Shown here: one piece after another, positions 47,058 to 58,437 of the stretch | Numbering within the stretch: the first letter of the stretch is position 1 | Layout: every line of letters begins with the position of its first letter | Assembly: GCF_025118155.1 (NCBI RefSeq) | Contig: NW_026251401.1 | Coordinates: 248,001-312,000 of the forward strand | Direction: 5' to 3' | DNA from: Cokeromyces recurvatus | Taxonomy: Eukaryota; Mucoromycota; Mucoromycetes; Mucorales; Mucoraceae | Length of the DNA: 64,000 bases | Notes under the pieces: generated by a model | What the model was told of the DNA's origin: nothing | Database searches by the model: none | The model's input: the letters and a program-made list of their open reading frames with translations, nothing else | Program-made: the position numbers and the translations under genes

Positions 47058-47798
47058 ACCTGTATTCACAAGAAACAAGCTGCTGCCGCCCGTTTCTTTC
47101 AAAAACCTTCTAGTACCCAAGGGTTTAACTATATCTATATTCCCACAAAAGCACGAATCCCTGTTGGAAAACTTCGTACTACCCTCAGACGCTTAGGCAT
47201 TCCCAACGTACGACTTTTGGATATCCATTATCCCGCCAGAAATCTCGTTGCTATCTTAGTACATATGGATTATGTTTCTGAATTCAAATCAACTCTTCAA
47301 CAACGTGGCGTAACTGTCGACGAAGACTTTGACCCTTTCAATGGCAAAACTATCATGGACCCGAAATACAAGGATCACACTGATTTCCAGTGTGATCAGA
47401 TAGCCTCCTTCATACATAAACGCAGACTTGAAACCGCCTTGCAACATATTCGTGAACCAGTAAAATTCGCCGTTGCCCGATATTTCTTTCAACAGCACTG
47501 GATCTCGAAAGCAGTCTTTGACCAAACAATGGCTTCCCGATCGTCCCGGCCTACTGATATATTTATTTCGGGAATCTCTCAACCTACCCAACAACGCGCT
47601 TCATACACCTTTGACTTTGGTTACGAAGACAACCTTATCGCACCATCTGGTCTTCCCCAAGACAAGAACACATGGATGACAGAAATCTAATGAGTAGAAA
47701 CACAATGACAATTTCACTCTTTAACGCAACTGGACTCCCTAAACAAGCAATTACACCTATCCTAGTTCTTGCCACCAACGGTTAATTCCGCATACACT

Positions 47799-48384
47799 TC
47801 CGTCGGACTTTGAAAAATAGAATTTCCTTTTATGGTAATACCACTAGTAGTGATAACCTACAGCTAAAATATGTTGGATTGTCCAGTCTATTAGGAACGA
47901 AGTAGAGAACCAGCCAATAGAAGTAGAGTACGATCTATCGTATAGAATTAATAGGCAAAATAAAAGAAGATTTAAGCCGATAGTAAAGGATTCAGACGTG
48001 AGAAGAAAGAAGTCAAAATTATGCATAATTTGTGAAAATAGAAGACGTCGGCATAATTAGTTGACAACATGAAAAAATCAAGAAGACAACACTTATGCAT
48101 CTTTACTATAATCACGATTTTCCCTGTTGTTACATAAACTTTATTGTTGTAGCAAATTTAATATAAATATTGAGAAATTATTAATTTTGAATAAAGATAA
48201 CCATTAAATATTATAAAAACTTAATTATATTCTTTGTTATTTTTTGCTTAATACTATCTGAAGTTTTACTCTTTCGTACCTCAAGAAGTCAAGAAACGAC
48301 GAAGTTAGTATTTTTTTCACTAGTAATATATTAGAGAGCCATTTCCATAAAAGAAAATTGCATTTTTCAAAGTCCGACAGCGGT
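47799..48384. mobile_element. Possible MITE-like element with terminal inverted repeats
   Basis: CGTCGGACTTTGAAAAAT at about 47801-47818 is repeated inverted as ATTTTTCAAAGTCCGACAG at 48362-48380, and similarity continues inward for about 36 bp with few mismatches (TTTCCTTTTATGG against CCATAAAAGAAAA). The 510-bp interior has no coding frame. I could not identify a target duplication. Confidence 0.5.
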
Positions 48385-48401
48385 ATATAGGGAAAGATCC
48401 C

Positions 48402-49016
48402 TGTGATGGAATGTAAATAAAGATAAAAGATAAAATAAAAAGAGAGAAAGGGAACCAAAAGGAAGTATAGTTTGAGACTGTTTTTATTCAATAAAAATAA
48501 AGAAGGTTAAAAGAAAGTTAAAGAAGAAGTTAAAGATTATTTTGTGTCTAAACAACTGCTTGTATTTATATTAATGAATCCTGAATCAAAGAAATAAAAA
48601 TAACCGTCAAAGAACATGAGTCATGAAACAGTGTTAGTATTCGGATATACGTCTTGTTGATTCAAGAGACTGATATATGGATTATCTATTGGGTGTTATA
48701 ATGATCTGATCAAGTTTTAAATAAAAAATTTATTGTTTAATCTGAGTATATGTTCCTGATATCTTTTATATTTTATTTTATTGGATCAAAGACGACCTGA
48801 ATCCTTTATCAAGGTTATAAAAATAAATATTTAGAAATGATACGATGTCTTATAATTGATACATCTAGACAATTGGATGTCAATAAGTTTTATATTATTC
48901 ACAAGATGTTATATACAGAGTTTTATTTCATATTCAGGCTTATATTTTATCCTGTATTATGTAATTCATCTATTATAATATTACTTATGATTATATCCAG
49001 AGCTTGTTCTATAACA
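48402..49016 (+). mobile_element. LTR family 4, solo LTR with ATCCC target duplication
   Basis: 615 bp, starts TGTGATGGAATG and ends GTTCTATAACA, flanked by ATCCC at 48397-48401 and 49017-49021. Inserted into LINE copy 2 at the equivalent of the IPTK segment of ORF1. No similarity to the other three LTR families beyond composition. Confidence 0.8.
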
Positions 49017-49511
49017 ATCCCAACCAAGACAAGAATCCCAGTAGGAAAGCTGCGAACAATTCTCAGACATTTGGGAATTTCAAATGGACAACTCTTAGAT
49101 ATACACTATCCTGCAAGGAACCTCGCTGCCATCTTAGTCCACAATGACTATTCCTCCGAACTTAAATCTACGCTTAAACAACGTGGTGTAACCGTAGATG
49201 AAGAATTTGACCCCTCCAATGGTAAAACTCTCATGGACCCTAAATACAACGATCACTCGGAATACCAACGTGACCAAATTGGTTCCTTTATTCACAAACG
49301 CAGATTAGCAACCGCATTGCAACACATCCGCGAACCTGTCAAGTTTGCGGTTGCCCGCTACTTCATCCAGTAGCAATGGATTTCCAAAGCAGTTTTTGAC
49401 CAAACGATGGCCTCAAGATCCTCACTGCCTGATGATGTTTTTCTTATGGAAAATTCACAGACGCCTACTACCACAAGAAACACTTTTACTTTTACATTCG
49501 ACGACAATGAC
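49017..49511 (+). pseudogene. LINE copy 2: ORF1 C-terminal half
   Basis: Homologous to 47140-47690 of LINE copy 1: IPVGKLRTILRHLGISNGQL, LDIHYPARNLAAILVH, DPSNGKTLMDPKYNDH, LQHIREPVKFAVARYF. An in-frame TAG at about 49371 replaces the glutamine codon of copy 1, after which the frame continues (WISKAVFDQTMASR) to the LTR boundary at 49511. Confidence 0.8.
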
Positions 49512-50226
49512 TGTTGTGATTGTAGTAGCCTTTATAATTAAGTTAATAGAAATAAACCATCATTTATTACATAATAAAGAGGTTATTCAAATAAAACTAA
49601 TATATCGCGCTTCACAGCATAATATTCATTCTACTCTCAGTTTTGATAATAGTCATTGTTTGAGTATTCGAGCATTAAAAATAATTATATACATTATATT
49701 ATGTAATAATAATAATTCAATAGGATTATGACTGTTATATTCAATTACATAATTATTTATAAGTCATACATATTATATATAGATAGCTATAAAGATAAAT
49801 ATTGTTATGTAATAATATCTTATAGGATAATAATAATAGTAGCATATAAATAATTGGTATTGCTATAGCTGACATATTCACTGTGAATTAATATTGACGC
49901 GTCGCTTACCCCAGAAATAATAATTTAATATTTTTAGTAACAGCGACAGCTCAGGCAGAAAAGAATAAAAATAGATCTTATTGTAGGCAGAATTATTCGG
50001 AGAAAATATTTATGACTAATGCTTTATTATAGCAATATTTGCTTATCCAAATCATAGTTCTATTAATATCACTTACCTTGCAAAAACATATAAATAACCC
50101 TTTACATTTTCACATAATTTTTCCTTGTACAATTTTTGTATTATTTTCTTAATAAAAAACTACACGAAGTTTTCACAGACTTGTCTTTTGTCTTTTCTCT
50201 TTCTTTGACTTTTTGCTATCAAAACA
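49512..50226 (+). mobile_element. LTR family 2, copy B
   Basis: Starts TGTTGTGATTGTAGTAGCC and ends GCTATCAAAACA; homologous to 42431-43101. Left flank is LINE ORF1, right flank is the interior of LTR family 3, and the flanking 5-mers (ATGAC and GAATC) differ, so its two ends come from different insertion events. Confidence 0.8.
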
Positions 50227-50496
50227 GAATCAATTATTACGCGTATTTGTATTATTCTTAGTTTACCCCAGTTTAACTTGTATAAAGTTATTTTTATAAA
50301 TTTATATTCAGCAGAACAATAATAGAAAAAAAGTATATTTTTAGATGTAGGACTTTTTATTAATTAATTATTCTTTCTATACAAGGGTAAATATACTAAA
50401 TATGTTTATAGACAGAATTATTGTACAAGTGCACTATATATTCTATTATGACTATTTATCTTATTGAATTAAGTTATAAATCTTACAACCATGATA
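50227..50496 (+). mobile_element. LTR family 3, truncated copy
   Basis: Matches the last 270 bp of the solo LTR at 45042-45643 closely (starting GAATCAATTATTACGCG, ending CAACCATGATA). Its 5' part has been replaced by LTR family 2. Confidence 0.85.
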
Positions 50497-51797
50497 CTAT
50501 GATATGCCCCTACCGAGTGAAGCATCATTCAGCTATCTTGGAATTCCAATCAAACCTGGTGGACTTATTGACACTGCTGTCCTCATTAATCTCAACACTA
50601 AAAAAGCTGGATCCTCTATGAATCAAATTTCTTCTCTTGGAGTCAATCACAAAGGGTTTAACCGCTTACTCTTAGTACGCTTCTACAGCCAAATGATACG
50701 ATCACAAATGGAATATGGTCTTGCTATCTGCACCTTGAACAGTAGTCACTTTACAAAACTTGAAGCTTGTCAAAATGAATGCATTCGACGTATTTTTGGT
50801 GGTTCTGCTAGATCATCAACCAAAGTAATGCTGCACCTAGTACAACAACCTTCAATGACAACCCGAGCTACTATTCTGCAAGCCAAACACCTTATTCGAT
50901 CAATGCAACTACCCGACGATACATTACTGAACAAACTTCTACCTCATCTTCAAATGTCCAGCAGTCATTCCCACTGGTATAAACTAACAGTCAACCCACT
51001 CTGGAGAGAATGTGCCCCTATCTTGGACGAACTTGATAGGAAGGTTTTCAAACGGCTCCGTCTGCGTTTTCAAAAAACTCAATATGAAAACCTCTGTCAG
51101 GGTTTAAAGTCCAAGCTTATTCGTACATGTCGTCCTCATATGATCGTCGATCCAATTCTTTGGCTGCCCATGACGAATACGAAAAGAAGCCAAGTCCTCT
51201 GCTGGTGCCTCGGTTGGCTACCTGGCGGTATACCTCGTTCATGTCCCTAACATCCTTCTCAAATGTTCAGTTGTACTCATTCGATTGAATGTCTACATAT
51301 GCACCATCGACTCCAAATGCCAAGAACGGTCACCAACCCACTCTCCTTCCTGCTAAACCAACTACCTATTAAAAAGCTAAAACACTCACAGGATGTGGCT
51401 CCTTGGACAATCCGTTGGCCAGCTATTTGTATCACTCTACATGAAATAGATTACCTCTTTCATGAAAAGCTACCTCCAGATCCTCCCTCAGAACCTAATT
51501 CACTACTGATGAAATAGTTACTCAACTAACAGTGCTAATATCCTTATATTGTTTATGAATTTTATCTTACTAATCTTTTTTTTTTCCAATCACCTTATTT
51601 CTGTCTAAATCATTATATTTATTTTACCCTTTTACACATATACTTTTATCCTTTTCCTTTTTGTCTCATAAGAGGGTTTTTCTTACTTATATACTATTAG
51701 GGTTAACTAGGGCAATACAGCAGATGAAAAATGCTATGTGCTCATTTGGCCAAAAAATAATAATAGTAATAAAAATTCAATTCTAAACGTATGATAT
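50497..51797 (+). mobile_element. LINE ORF2 C-terminus and 3' tail
   Basis: The frame from 50504 begins EASFSYLGIPIKPGGLIDTA, the end of a non-LTR reverse transcriptase region, then FYSQMIRSQMEYGLAIC, ACQNECIRRIFGGSARSSTK and CWCLGWLPGGIPRSCP, where a TAA at 51248 breaks it. It continues in the same frame (LHMHHRLQMPRTVTNPLSFL) to 51517. The 3' untranslated tail carries the shared GGTTTTTCTTAC and GCTATGTGCTCATTTGG segments and ends near 51797 (AAAAATTCAATTCTAAACGT). Endonuclease and catalytic RT motifs are absent, removed by the upstream LTR block. It probably belongs to the same insertion as ORF1 copy 2 at 49017. Confidence 0.82.
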
Positions 51798-52374
51798 CAG
51801 AATTGCTTGGGCTTATTCATCATTGAAATAATAGCTAGCCAATAGATAAACTAAGGAATATTATTGAATTATGTACAAGATTGATATAACAGATTACATA
51901 ATGCATATTTTATTTTAAAATAGAAATAATTATCCTTTTTTTAATTTTTTTTCTTTTCTGGATGAAAATAAATCTATTTCTAAAAGATTTTTTTGAAACA
52001 AAGATTAACGCGGCTAACTGAAATAAAAGTGATCATTTTTTGACATGCTTAGTTAACTTTTAGACAATTGAGAAATTAATCAATACTATCTTTTTTTTTC
52101 ATTTAGAATAGCTAAAAAACCAATACTTTTCAACGTCTTCATCTATTCTTTCTCCTTCCTGTTGTTTTACCATGATTAGGGTTTTTACCCTATCTTATGC
52201 GGATATCTTATACTGAACATAGCCGACTGATTAGATAATAACGTCTGGGCTTGGCTTGGCTAGCTAGTAGTCTACGGAAAACCAACAACAGCTATTATTC
52301 AAATATTAGGTGGTCTCGAGCACATGCAATTATATACGCCAACGACTATTATAAATATCTACAAGTTAATTCCA

Positions 52375-52407
<33 letters not shown>

Positions 52408-52844
52408 ACCACCTCAAAGAAATTGCTAGTCGATCACTTTTCCTTTGGAATATTCGACGGCCAACTATTATTTGAACTCGGTTATATATTTCTCCCCCCC
52501 CCACACACACACTCCTTTGATACTTTATTTGACCTTGACTCAAGAGTACTTTCTTGGCTTAGTGTTGACATTCAATAATGCTCTTTATTATTATTTGATA
52601 TTTTCTTTTCTTTTCTTTGAAAGGGGTTCTTAATCTATTCTATTCAACTGGCCTGTGCAATACAATCCCATACTATGTGCTCAGATGAAAGCAAAAAGTA
52701 TATACATGTTTAATATTCATATTAATTTGTAACGGATAAAATAAGTTTATGATCCAATCCCAAAATAAAAAAAAAAAGTTTAGTATTTTGATAAATAAGA
52801 TTTATCTTGCATTAGCTTTTTATTATTACTACTACTACTACTAC

Positions 52845-52887
<43 letters not shown>

Positions 52888-53172
52888 TTTGAGAAGTGTG
52901 CCATTAAAGTCTAATATAAATTGAAAACTTGTTATTGATTGATGTATACTTTCTATAATGAAAATTAATATATGATGTATATTTATATACACATACATAC
53001 ATGTATATACATATATATATAATGCTTTGAATAAAGGAATTATGTAACAATTGATATATAAGAAAGGAATATTCTTTTTTCTTTTCTTTTTTTTTTAAAA
53101 AAAACGGAATTTCGTAATTATACATTGTGAGAAAAGGATGAATGCGTTGTCTATGTATAATATGTCGTTTTC

Positions 53173-53201
<29 letters not shown>
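51798..53201. other. Intergenic, no gene; several simple repeats
   Basis: No supported gene. Contains an A run (52380-52405), a C/CA run (52493-52512), a (TTA/TAC)n trinucleotide tract at about 52825-52888 and a CTTT repeat at 53170-53203 that touches the forkhead stop codon. Confidence 0.5.
52825..52888. repeat. (ATT)n trinucleotide repeat
   Basis: Over 60 bases of ATT/ACT triplets. Confidence 0.9.
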
Positions 53202-53203
<2 letters not shown>

Positions 53204-54030
53204 AGTTCAATAAATTATGAATTTGCATTATAGGACATGGTTTGTTATTTATATTTTCTGTTGTAGAATGACTACTTTCATCTTTAGTTGTAGGAGTGTA
53301 TGTTTGTGCTATTGTGGAAATGGGGGTATCTGGCAAAGTAGGTGAGGGAGATAAGGTGGTGTTATTATCTCGTTTCATTAATGAAGCTGTTCCTTTCGTT
53401 GAAAATGAGCCGTTTTTAAACTTTTCCAAATAAACCGGATCTATTGTCCAATAACCTCCTTTTCCTCTATGCTGTTGATTACCCGTTAATTCAGATTTTG
53501 GTATTTTCTTGAAACATCGATTTAAAGATAAATTATGTCTAATTGTATTCTATATGGTATATAAATATATTAAATACATGTGTATATATTGTAAAAAAAA
53601 GGTATATTCTATAAAATCTCACCTGCCATCCTGTATCTTCTGCATTATATAAGGCTGGATATTTTTTAGTAATCCAGGTATATATATCTCTTAATGTCAT
53701 ACGTTCATTTTCACTTTCTAATATAGCTTGAACTATTAAAGAAGAATACGAGAAAGGTGGCCGTCGCCTTTTTCTAGGAGGTTTCATTACATTAGGTGAC
53801 ATTGGAATGAAAGATTCAGATACAATATGTGTTTGTAATTGTTCATTCTGCGCTTCTAAACGATATTGTTTTACAGATGCAATAATATGAGGATGACGCA
53901 TCATAACTGGAATGGGCGGTAACTCTGTCGTCTCCTTTTTTTTATGTATTACTTCTTCTTCTTCTTCTGCTACTACTGCTACTTCCTCATCCTTTATCAA
54001 AGGAGTTAATAATGTTGAAGTTGGATTCAT
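53202..54030 (-). CDS. Forkhead-domain transcription factor
   Basis: Two exons (54030-53623 and 53549-53202) give 251 residues. The forkhead domain occupies roughly residues 90-185: [40 protein letters not shown], then across the intron [20 protein letters not shown], with [10 protein letters not shown] closing the winged helix. The recognition helix [10 protein letters not shown] is intact and is the first thing coded in the second exon. The N-terminus has an acidic run ([11 protein letters not shown]); the C-terminus is serine/threonine/proline-rich. Open frame extends slightly upstream of the chosen ATG but is a low-complexity translation. The paralogue group (for example Fkh, Hcm1 or Sep1 type) cannot be assigned from this. 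Confidence 0.88.
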
Positions 54031-54331
54031 ATTATATATGTGTATAAATATAAGCTTATATAAATATGTACAAACAAACAAACAAACAAATAAACAAAAA
54101 CAAACAAACAAATAAACAAAAAGAAAACAATAAAAGAAAAAAGAAAAAAGAAAAAAAAAAGAAGAAAAAAAAAAAATAAAATAGTAATTTTTATTGTTTC
54201 AAAATATACAGTAAAAAAAAATAATAATAATAATCAACATCCGACATCCAATTAAAATTCTCCTTTTTAGCCTGTTGTGTGTAAACAATAATATAAGGTA
54301 TAGCTGTTTTCTTCTTTCATTTGTATGTGCC

Positions 54332-54399
<68 letters not shown>

Positions 54400-55379
54400 G
54401 CAAGATTGGCACTACTTGAGTATCGTATGAATCATTTCTTAGTGAATGGTTATGCAAATTAAAGCTTTAGTTTACTAATAGAATTTATCCACATAAACAA
54501 CTATGGAAAGATTAAGCATCATGACAGAACTAATAGAGACAGTGAACCTATTTTTAGCCCTTATATGATGAAGTAAAAAAAAAATAAAATAAAATAAAAT
54601 AAAATAGTATATATTTATATATTGAATCTACTAAAACGAAAGTAGAGAGTTGGTCTTTGCTTGTACAAAACAAACATGATTTCCAAAAAGATTACTTTAA
54701 GGTAGGTATAAGCTATTTGCAATGAAAATTTAAAGTAGATTATTCGTTATTTACACAAAATAAAAATAAAGCCCTGAAAAGAAAAAAAAAAAAAGACTAA
54801 ACTGGCCTGTACTAATTAAACTATGTACATTACATAATCAAGGCACATATTATAATGAACAACAAGCATAATAACGCATAAATACTTGACTGTATACATG
54901 ATTTATATGAGATAGCAGCGTAATGATAATGAATACTAATCCCAATTGTAAATGAACTTTTATTTATATTTGTGTATTCTATGCTTGTTTAATTTACAAG
55001 TTTACATGCAGGTGGATTTATAAACAAACATGCAGGGAAAAGAAAAAAAGATCACATGCACTTCTTTCCAAATTCTCGGAGTACTAATCTAGAAAGGGAT
55101 TTCCTTCAATGAGCATATAAAAGTCAATATGAAAGAACAAGTAAAAAATAATTCCAGAAGGGATAATCAATAAATTTAGTATATAAACTTTATTTTCTTG
55201 TTGTTGTTGTTGACCATTTCTTTTCAACAACATGGCTTGCAAGAATAACGATATATGATAAGATTCTTCTTTTTATCACAGTTTATCATCATTAAAGCAT
55301 AGGGTGTATAGACTAATTAATATACATCGTATGTAGGAGATTTGCATGTAAATCAAGAGAAGGAGTAGTAAAATAATTC

Positions 55380-55422
<43 letters not shown>

Positions 55423-55943
55423 GCCTTGGAAACATATTGTTTGTTTGTTTGTTTGTTAGGCATAAGTAAAAGTAGATAAACGGGGCTTTGATCTCACCAG
55501 GAAAAAGAAAGACAAACTAAATAGAGACATTGTCATACTTGAGCATTTACTGCAAAGATGTCCCATTATTATATTTCTTTATTCGGTGATCATAGTTATC
55601 ATCACCTAGCCACAAATATTTCCATTTTATAATTATACAACGAATATGCATGTGGCGTTAATATATACCAATCATATTATTATTATAAAGGAGTGAATTC
55701 TTTTCTCTTAGAAACGCGGGCAAGCATAGTGTTACTCGAATGTTATTATTTTTTCTATTCTAACAAAGATGGAAATTCATTTAATTCTTACTGTTCTTTA
55801 CTTTTACTTTTAACTTTTCTTTTTCCTTTATTTTCTTTTTCTTTTCTTTTCTTTTTCTTTTCTTTTTTTTTTTCATTAATAATACAAGCACACAAAAGAT
55901 TTTACGCGTAAATTACCCGGGCTTTTTTATTATTATTATTCTC
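54031..55943. other. Long intergenic region with two long poly-T tracts
   Basis: About 1.9 kb without a supported gene, between two divergently transcribed regulator-like genes. Poly-T runs lie at 54336-54388 and 55382-55418, and TTTG/CAAA-type repeats near 54070-54120 and 55439-55457. The last 150 bp before 55944 are a strong pyrimidine tract. Probably promoter space for both genes. Confidence 0.5.
54336..54388. repeat. Poly-T, about 53 bases
   Basis: Uninterrupted homopolymer followed directly by an A run. Confidence 0.9.
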
Positions 55944-57044
55944 ATGAGTGACCAGTATGATTTATCAGAGAATTATTATATATGTCAAAATCAATCAACT
56001 ACAACAGAATCATCTTCTTCAACAACAATAACTTCTCCTCACTCGTCCCTCTTTCATGTACAAAACTCATTCAATCATTGGTTATCAAATACTAAACACT
56101 CTTTTGATTCAAACCTGAATATATCACTACAAGAATACAAGACAAGATCAACCACTCCCTCAAATTCATTATTCAAACAAGAGGAAAAGGATGATCTTTA
56201 TTCAATATCAACTATACCTTATATTTCACCTTCTTTTGTATCATCGAATATCATTATGCTACCAACTTTCATTATGAATGAGCCAAGAGAGTTTATCAAT
56301 ACAATCCCGTCTTATCCAGCACAGTGTAATGAACAATGTACATTAGAAACTCTATCCTGTCAACAAAAGGCAGAGATGAAACAGCCATTATTGTATCCAT
56401 TTCCAGAATTGAGTCATAGTTATCGTTTGAATACTTCATTACCTTCCTCTACTACTAATATCACTCAATGCAATTTAATAGGCAATAAAAGAAAACGAAA
56501 TCAATACTCTAAGGAACGACAAGATGATAAAGAAAAGTATAAACGAGGGGGGGTCTTGAACGATGACGTTAAAGGGGGAGAAGATGAAATAAAGAATATA
56601 CTAGCCAATCAAACCGTCGATCAGTTACAGAATGAACTCGACTTTCTAACGAATGAATGTTCAACCATCTTAATCATACTTGATTCATTAAGGAATGCCT
56701 TTACGGCCAATATATCGACTAAACCATCAAGGACTGTCAATTTTTCATCCATGACTACCATCATTAATTTCACAGCAGAAAATACAGCAAACGAAAGGAC
56801 ATCAGCCTACCCCTTTAAGTATCAAGAAGCAGCAACAACAACAGAAATGATGCAAGATAATAATAAGAAATGGTGTCATCAATCAAATACGAATGTTGAA
56901 ATGAATCGTGAGATGAGGATTGCTTTTGATGATTTGACCCTTCAAGTGAGACAACTAGAGAAAAAATTAGAAAGATTAGAAGATAAGAGTCAAAATTTAT
57001 ATTTAGAAATCAACACTGCTAATCAAAGGAAAAGCAAAGATTAA
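55944..57044 (+). CDS. Unrecognised 366-residue protein with C-terminal coiled coil
   Basis: I do not recognise a family. A single exon codes 366 residues. The first 170 residues are rich in serine, threonine, asparagine and glutamine (TTTESSSSTTITSPHSS), likely disordered as in transcription activation regions. Residues near 180-200 hold a basic cluster (IGNKRKRNQYSKERQDDKEK) that could be a nuclear signal. Helical segments follow (VDQLQNELDFLTNECSTILI) and a heptad-like coiled coil closes the protein (DDLTLQVRQLEKKLERLEDK). Context is a large promoter region opposite a forkhead gene. A nuclear regulator is a guess. A purine-rich codon run at 56540-56590 encodes a charged linker. Confidence 0.6.
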   Translation: MSDQYDLSENYYICQNQSTTTESSSSTTITSPHSSLFHVQNSFNHWLSNTKHSFDSNLNISLQEYKTRSTTPSNSLFKQEEKDDLYSISTIPYISPSFVSSNIIMLPTFIMNEPREFINTIPSYPAQCNEQCTLETLSCQQKAEMKQPLLYPFPELSHSYRLNTSLPSSTTNITQCNLIGNKRKRNQYSKERQDDKEKYKRGGVLNDDVKGGEDEIKNILANQTVDQLQNELDFLTNECSTILIILDSLRNAFTANISTKPSRTVNFSSMTTIINFTAENTANERTSAYPFKYQEAATTTEMMQDNNKKWCHQSNTNVEMNREMRIAFDDLTLQVRQLEKKLERLEDKSQNLYLEINTANQRKSKD

Positions 57045-57848
57045 GGGGTACAATAACTAATAGTAATAATCATATTTATACATAAAACGCGAATAATAAT
57101 AACAACAACAATAGTATATTACCTTCAGATATTTAGTACAACCTATAAAACAAAATATTATAATTATTATTATCATTATCATTATACAAAGCGGTCAGTC
57201 AGTGTTGATCTATGATCATTAAGGTTTGCCCTCAATAAGTTCCCATTACACTCATTCTCATATATGCTTATATTTATCTATACATATGGGCACGATACTG
57301 TTATGAAATATATGTTACTCCTTTTATGTATACCTTTTTTTTTTTCCTCGGTTATACTCGTGCAATGAACATTAATATATACATATAAATAAATAATATC
57401 AAGTAAATGTACTTTATGTTAATGAATAAAATTAACTCGTCACAGCAAATTCTTATCAGTACTAGTAAGTGATAGTGGAAAAAACCAGTTACTCGGTTAA
57501 ATGTTATCATTCAAAAATATCATTTTTAATCTCAAAATTTGCGGGGTAATGTCACACGTGAAGGAAATACGTGTATACTAGGAGAAACAAGGGAGGGGGG
57601 GGGTTTAGGGAGGGAGGGAGGGGTACCATGCGAAACTACAAATTAAAATTTATATAATACAAAATATAGGAACTCACCGGAAAAGAGTCGCTTAAACCAA
57701 ATTTAGTTTTTACAACTCAAGGACAGCAATTTTATTTATTTTATTTTATATTTTATTTATTTATTTTATTTTATTTTATTTTTTTAATTGTTAAATTTCC
57801 CTTTAATAAAATTTACACCACCACCCCCCCTCTCTCTTACTTACAATC
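57045..57848. other. Intergenic; promoter of SDH1
   Basis: No gene seen. A G-rich run at 57590-57622 and TTTTA repeats at 57730-57783 precede the SDH1 start, with a C/T-rich patch (CCACCACCCCCCCTCTCTC) just upstream of the ATG. Confidence 0.5.
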
Positions 57849-58402
57849 ATGTTGAAATTCCTGCAACAATCTTCACCAAAAACAGTAAGTTTCATTTTAT
57901 AGAAGGAATTAATTTATTCATCCTTTTTTTTTTCCTGTTCATGTACATTCTAGTTAAATGCCCTCCGTAAGTTATTGAAACCAGTTTCATCTTTACAAAT
58001 TAAAAACAAGTTCTAAATCCCAAATTTTATTTTTTATTTTTTCACACATGCATATATAGATTCTAATGTAAGCCGATTAACTTCTCGAGCTCTTCATACT
58101 TCTAAACCTGCTATGCAAGTTATGTCCAATAACCCTCTTCGAGCTAAAGAAGCAACTGTAAGAAGAAGAAAAAAAAAACAACAAAAACAAATATCATAAA
58201 ATAATAAATTAACTTTTTAGTATATGTATCTATAGGGCCCAATTGCTAGCAAATATCCTGTTATTGATCATGAATATGATGCTGTTGTTGTTGGTGCTGG
58301 TGGTGCTGGTCTTCGTGCAGCTTTCGGTCTTGCTGAAGCTGGTTTAAATACTGCTTGTATTACCAAATTATTTCCTACTCGTTCTCACACTGTTGCTGCT
58401 CA

Positions 58403-58437
<35 letters not shown>

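Larger units (their letters stand above)
44966..47780 (+). mobile_element. LINE copy 1: ORF1 split by two solo LTRs, plus the start of ORF2
   Basis: ORF1 opens at 44966 (MPASRGINNQILRPVLSPQQ), is interrupted by a solo LTR (45042-45643), resumes in the same frame with a CCKKC zinc-like motif, passes one in-frame TGA at about 45771, and continues through a coiled coil (VEALTYELNKAREEINFLKD). A second solo LTR (46219-47057) interrupts it; beyond, it continues in frame as AAAARFFQKPSSTQGFNYIY, IPVGKLRTTLRRLGIPN and FAVARYFFQQ, to TAA at 47688-47690. ORF2 begins at the overlapping ATG (47690) with MTISLFNATGLPKQAITPIL, the start of an apurinic-type endonuclease of non-LTR elements, and is lost after about 47780. 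Removing each LTR with one copy of its 5-bp repeat restores the ORF1 frame. In the family, ORF1 is a nucleic-acid-binding protein. Confidence 0.8.

Noticed and set aside
53912..54115. Plus-strand ORF antisense to the forkhead gene
   Set aside because: Shadow of the acidic run in the forkhead N-terminus and of the CAAA repeat.
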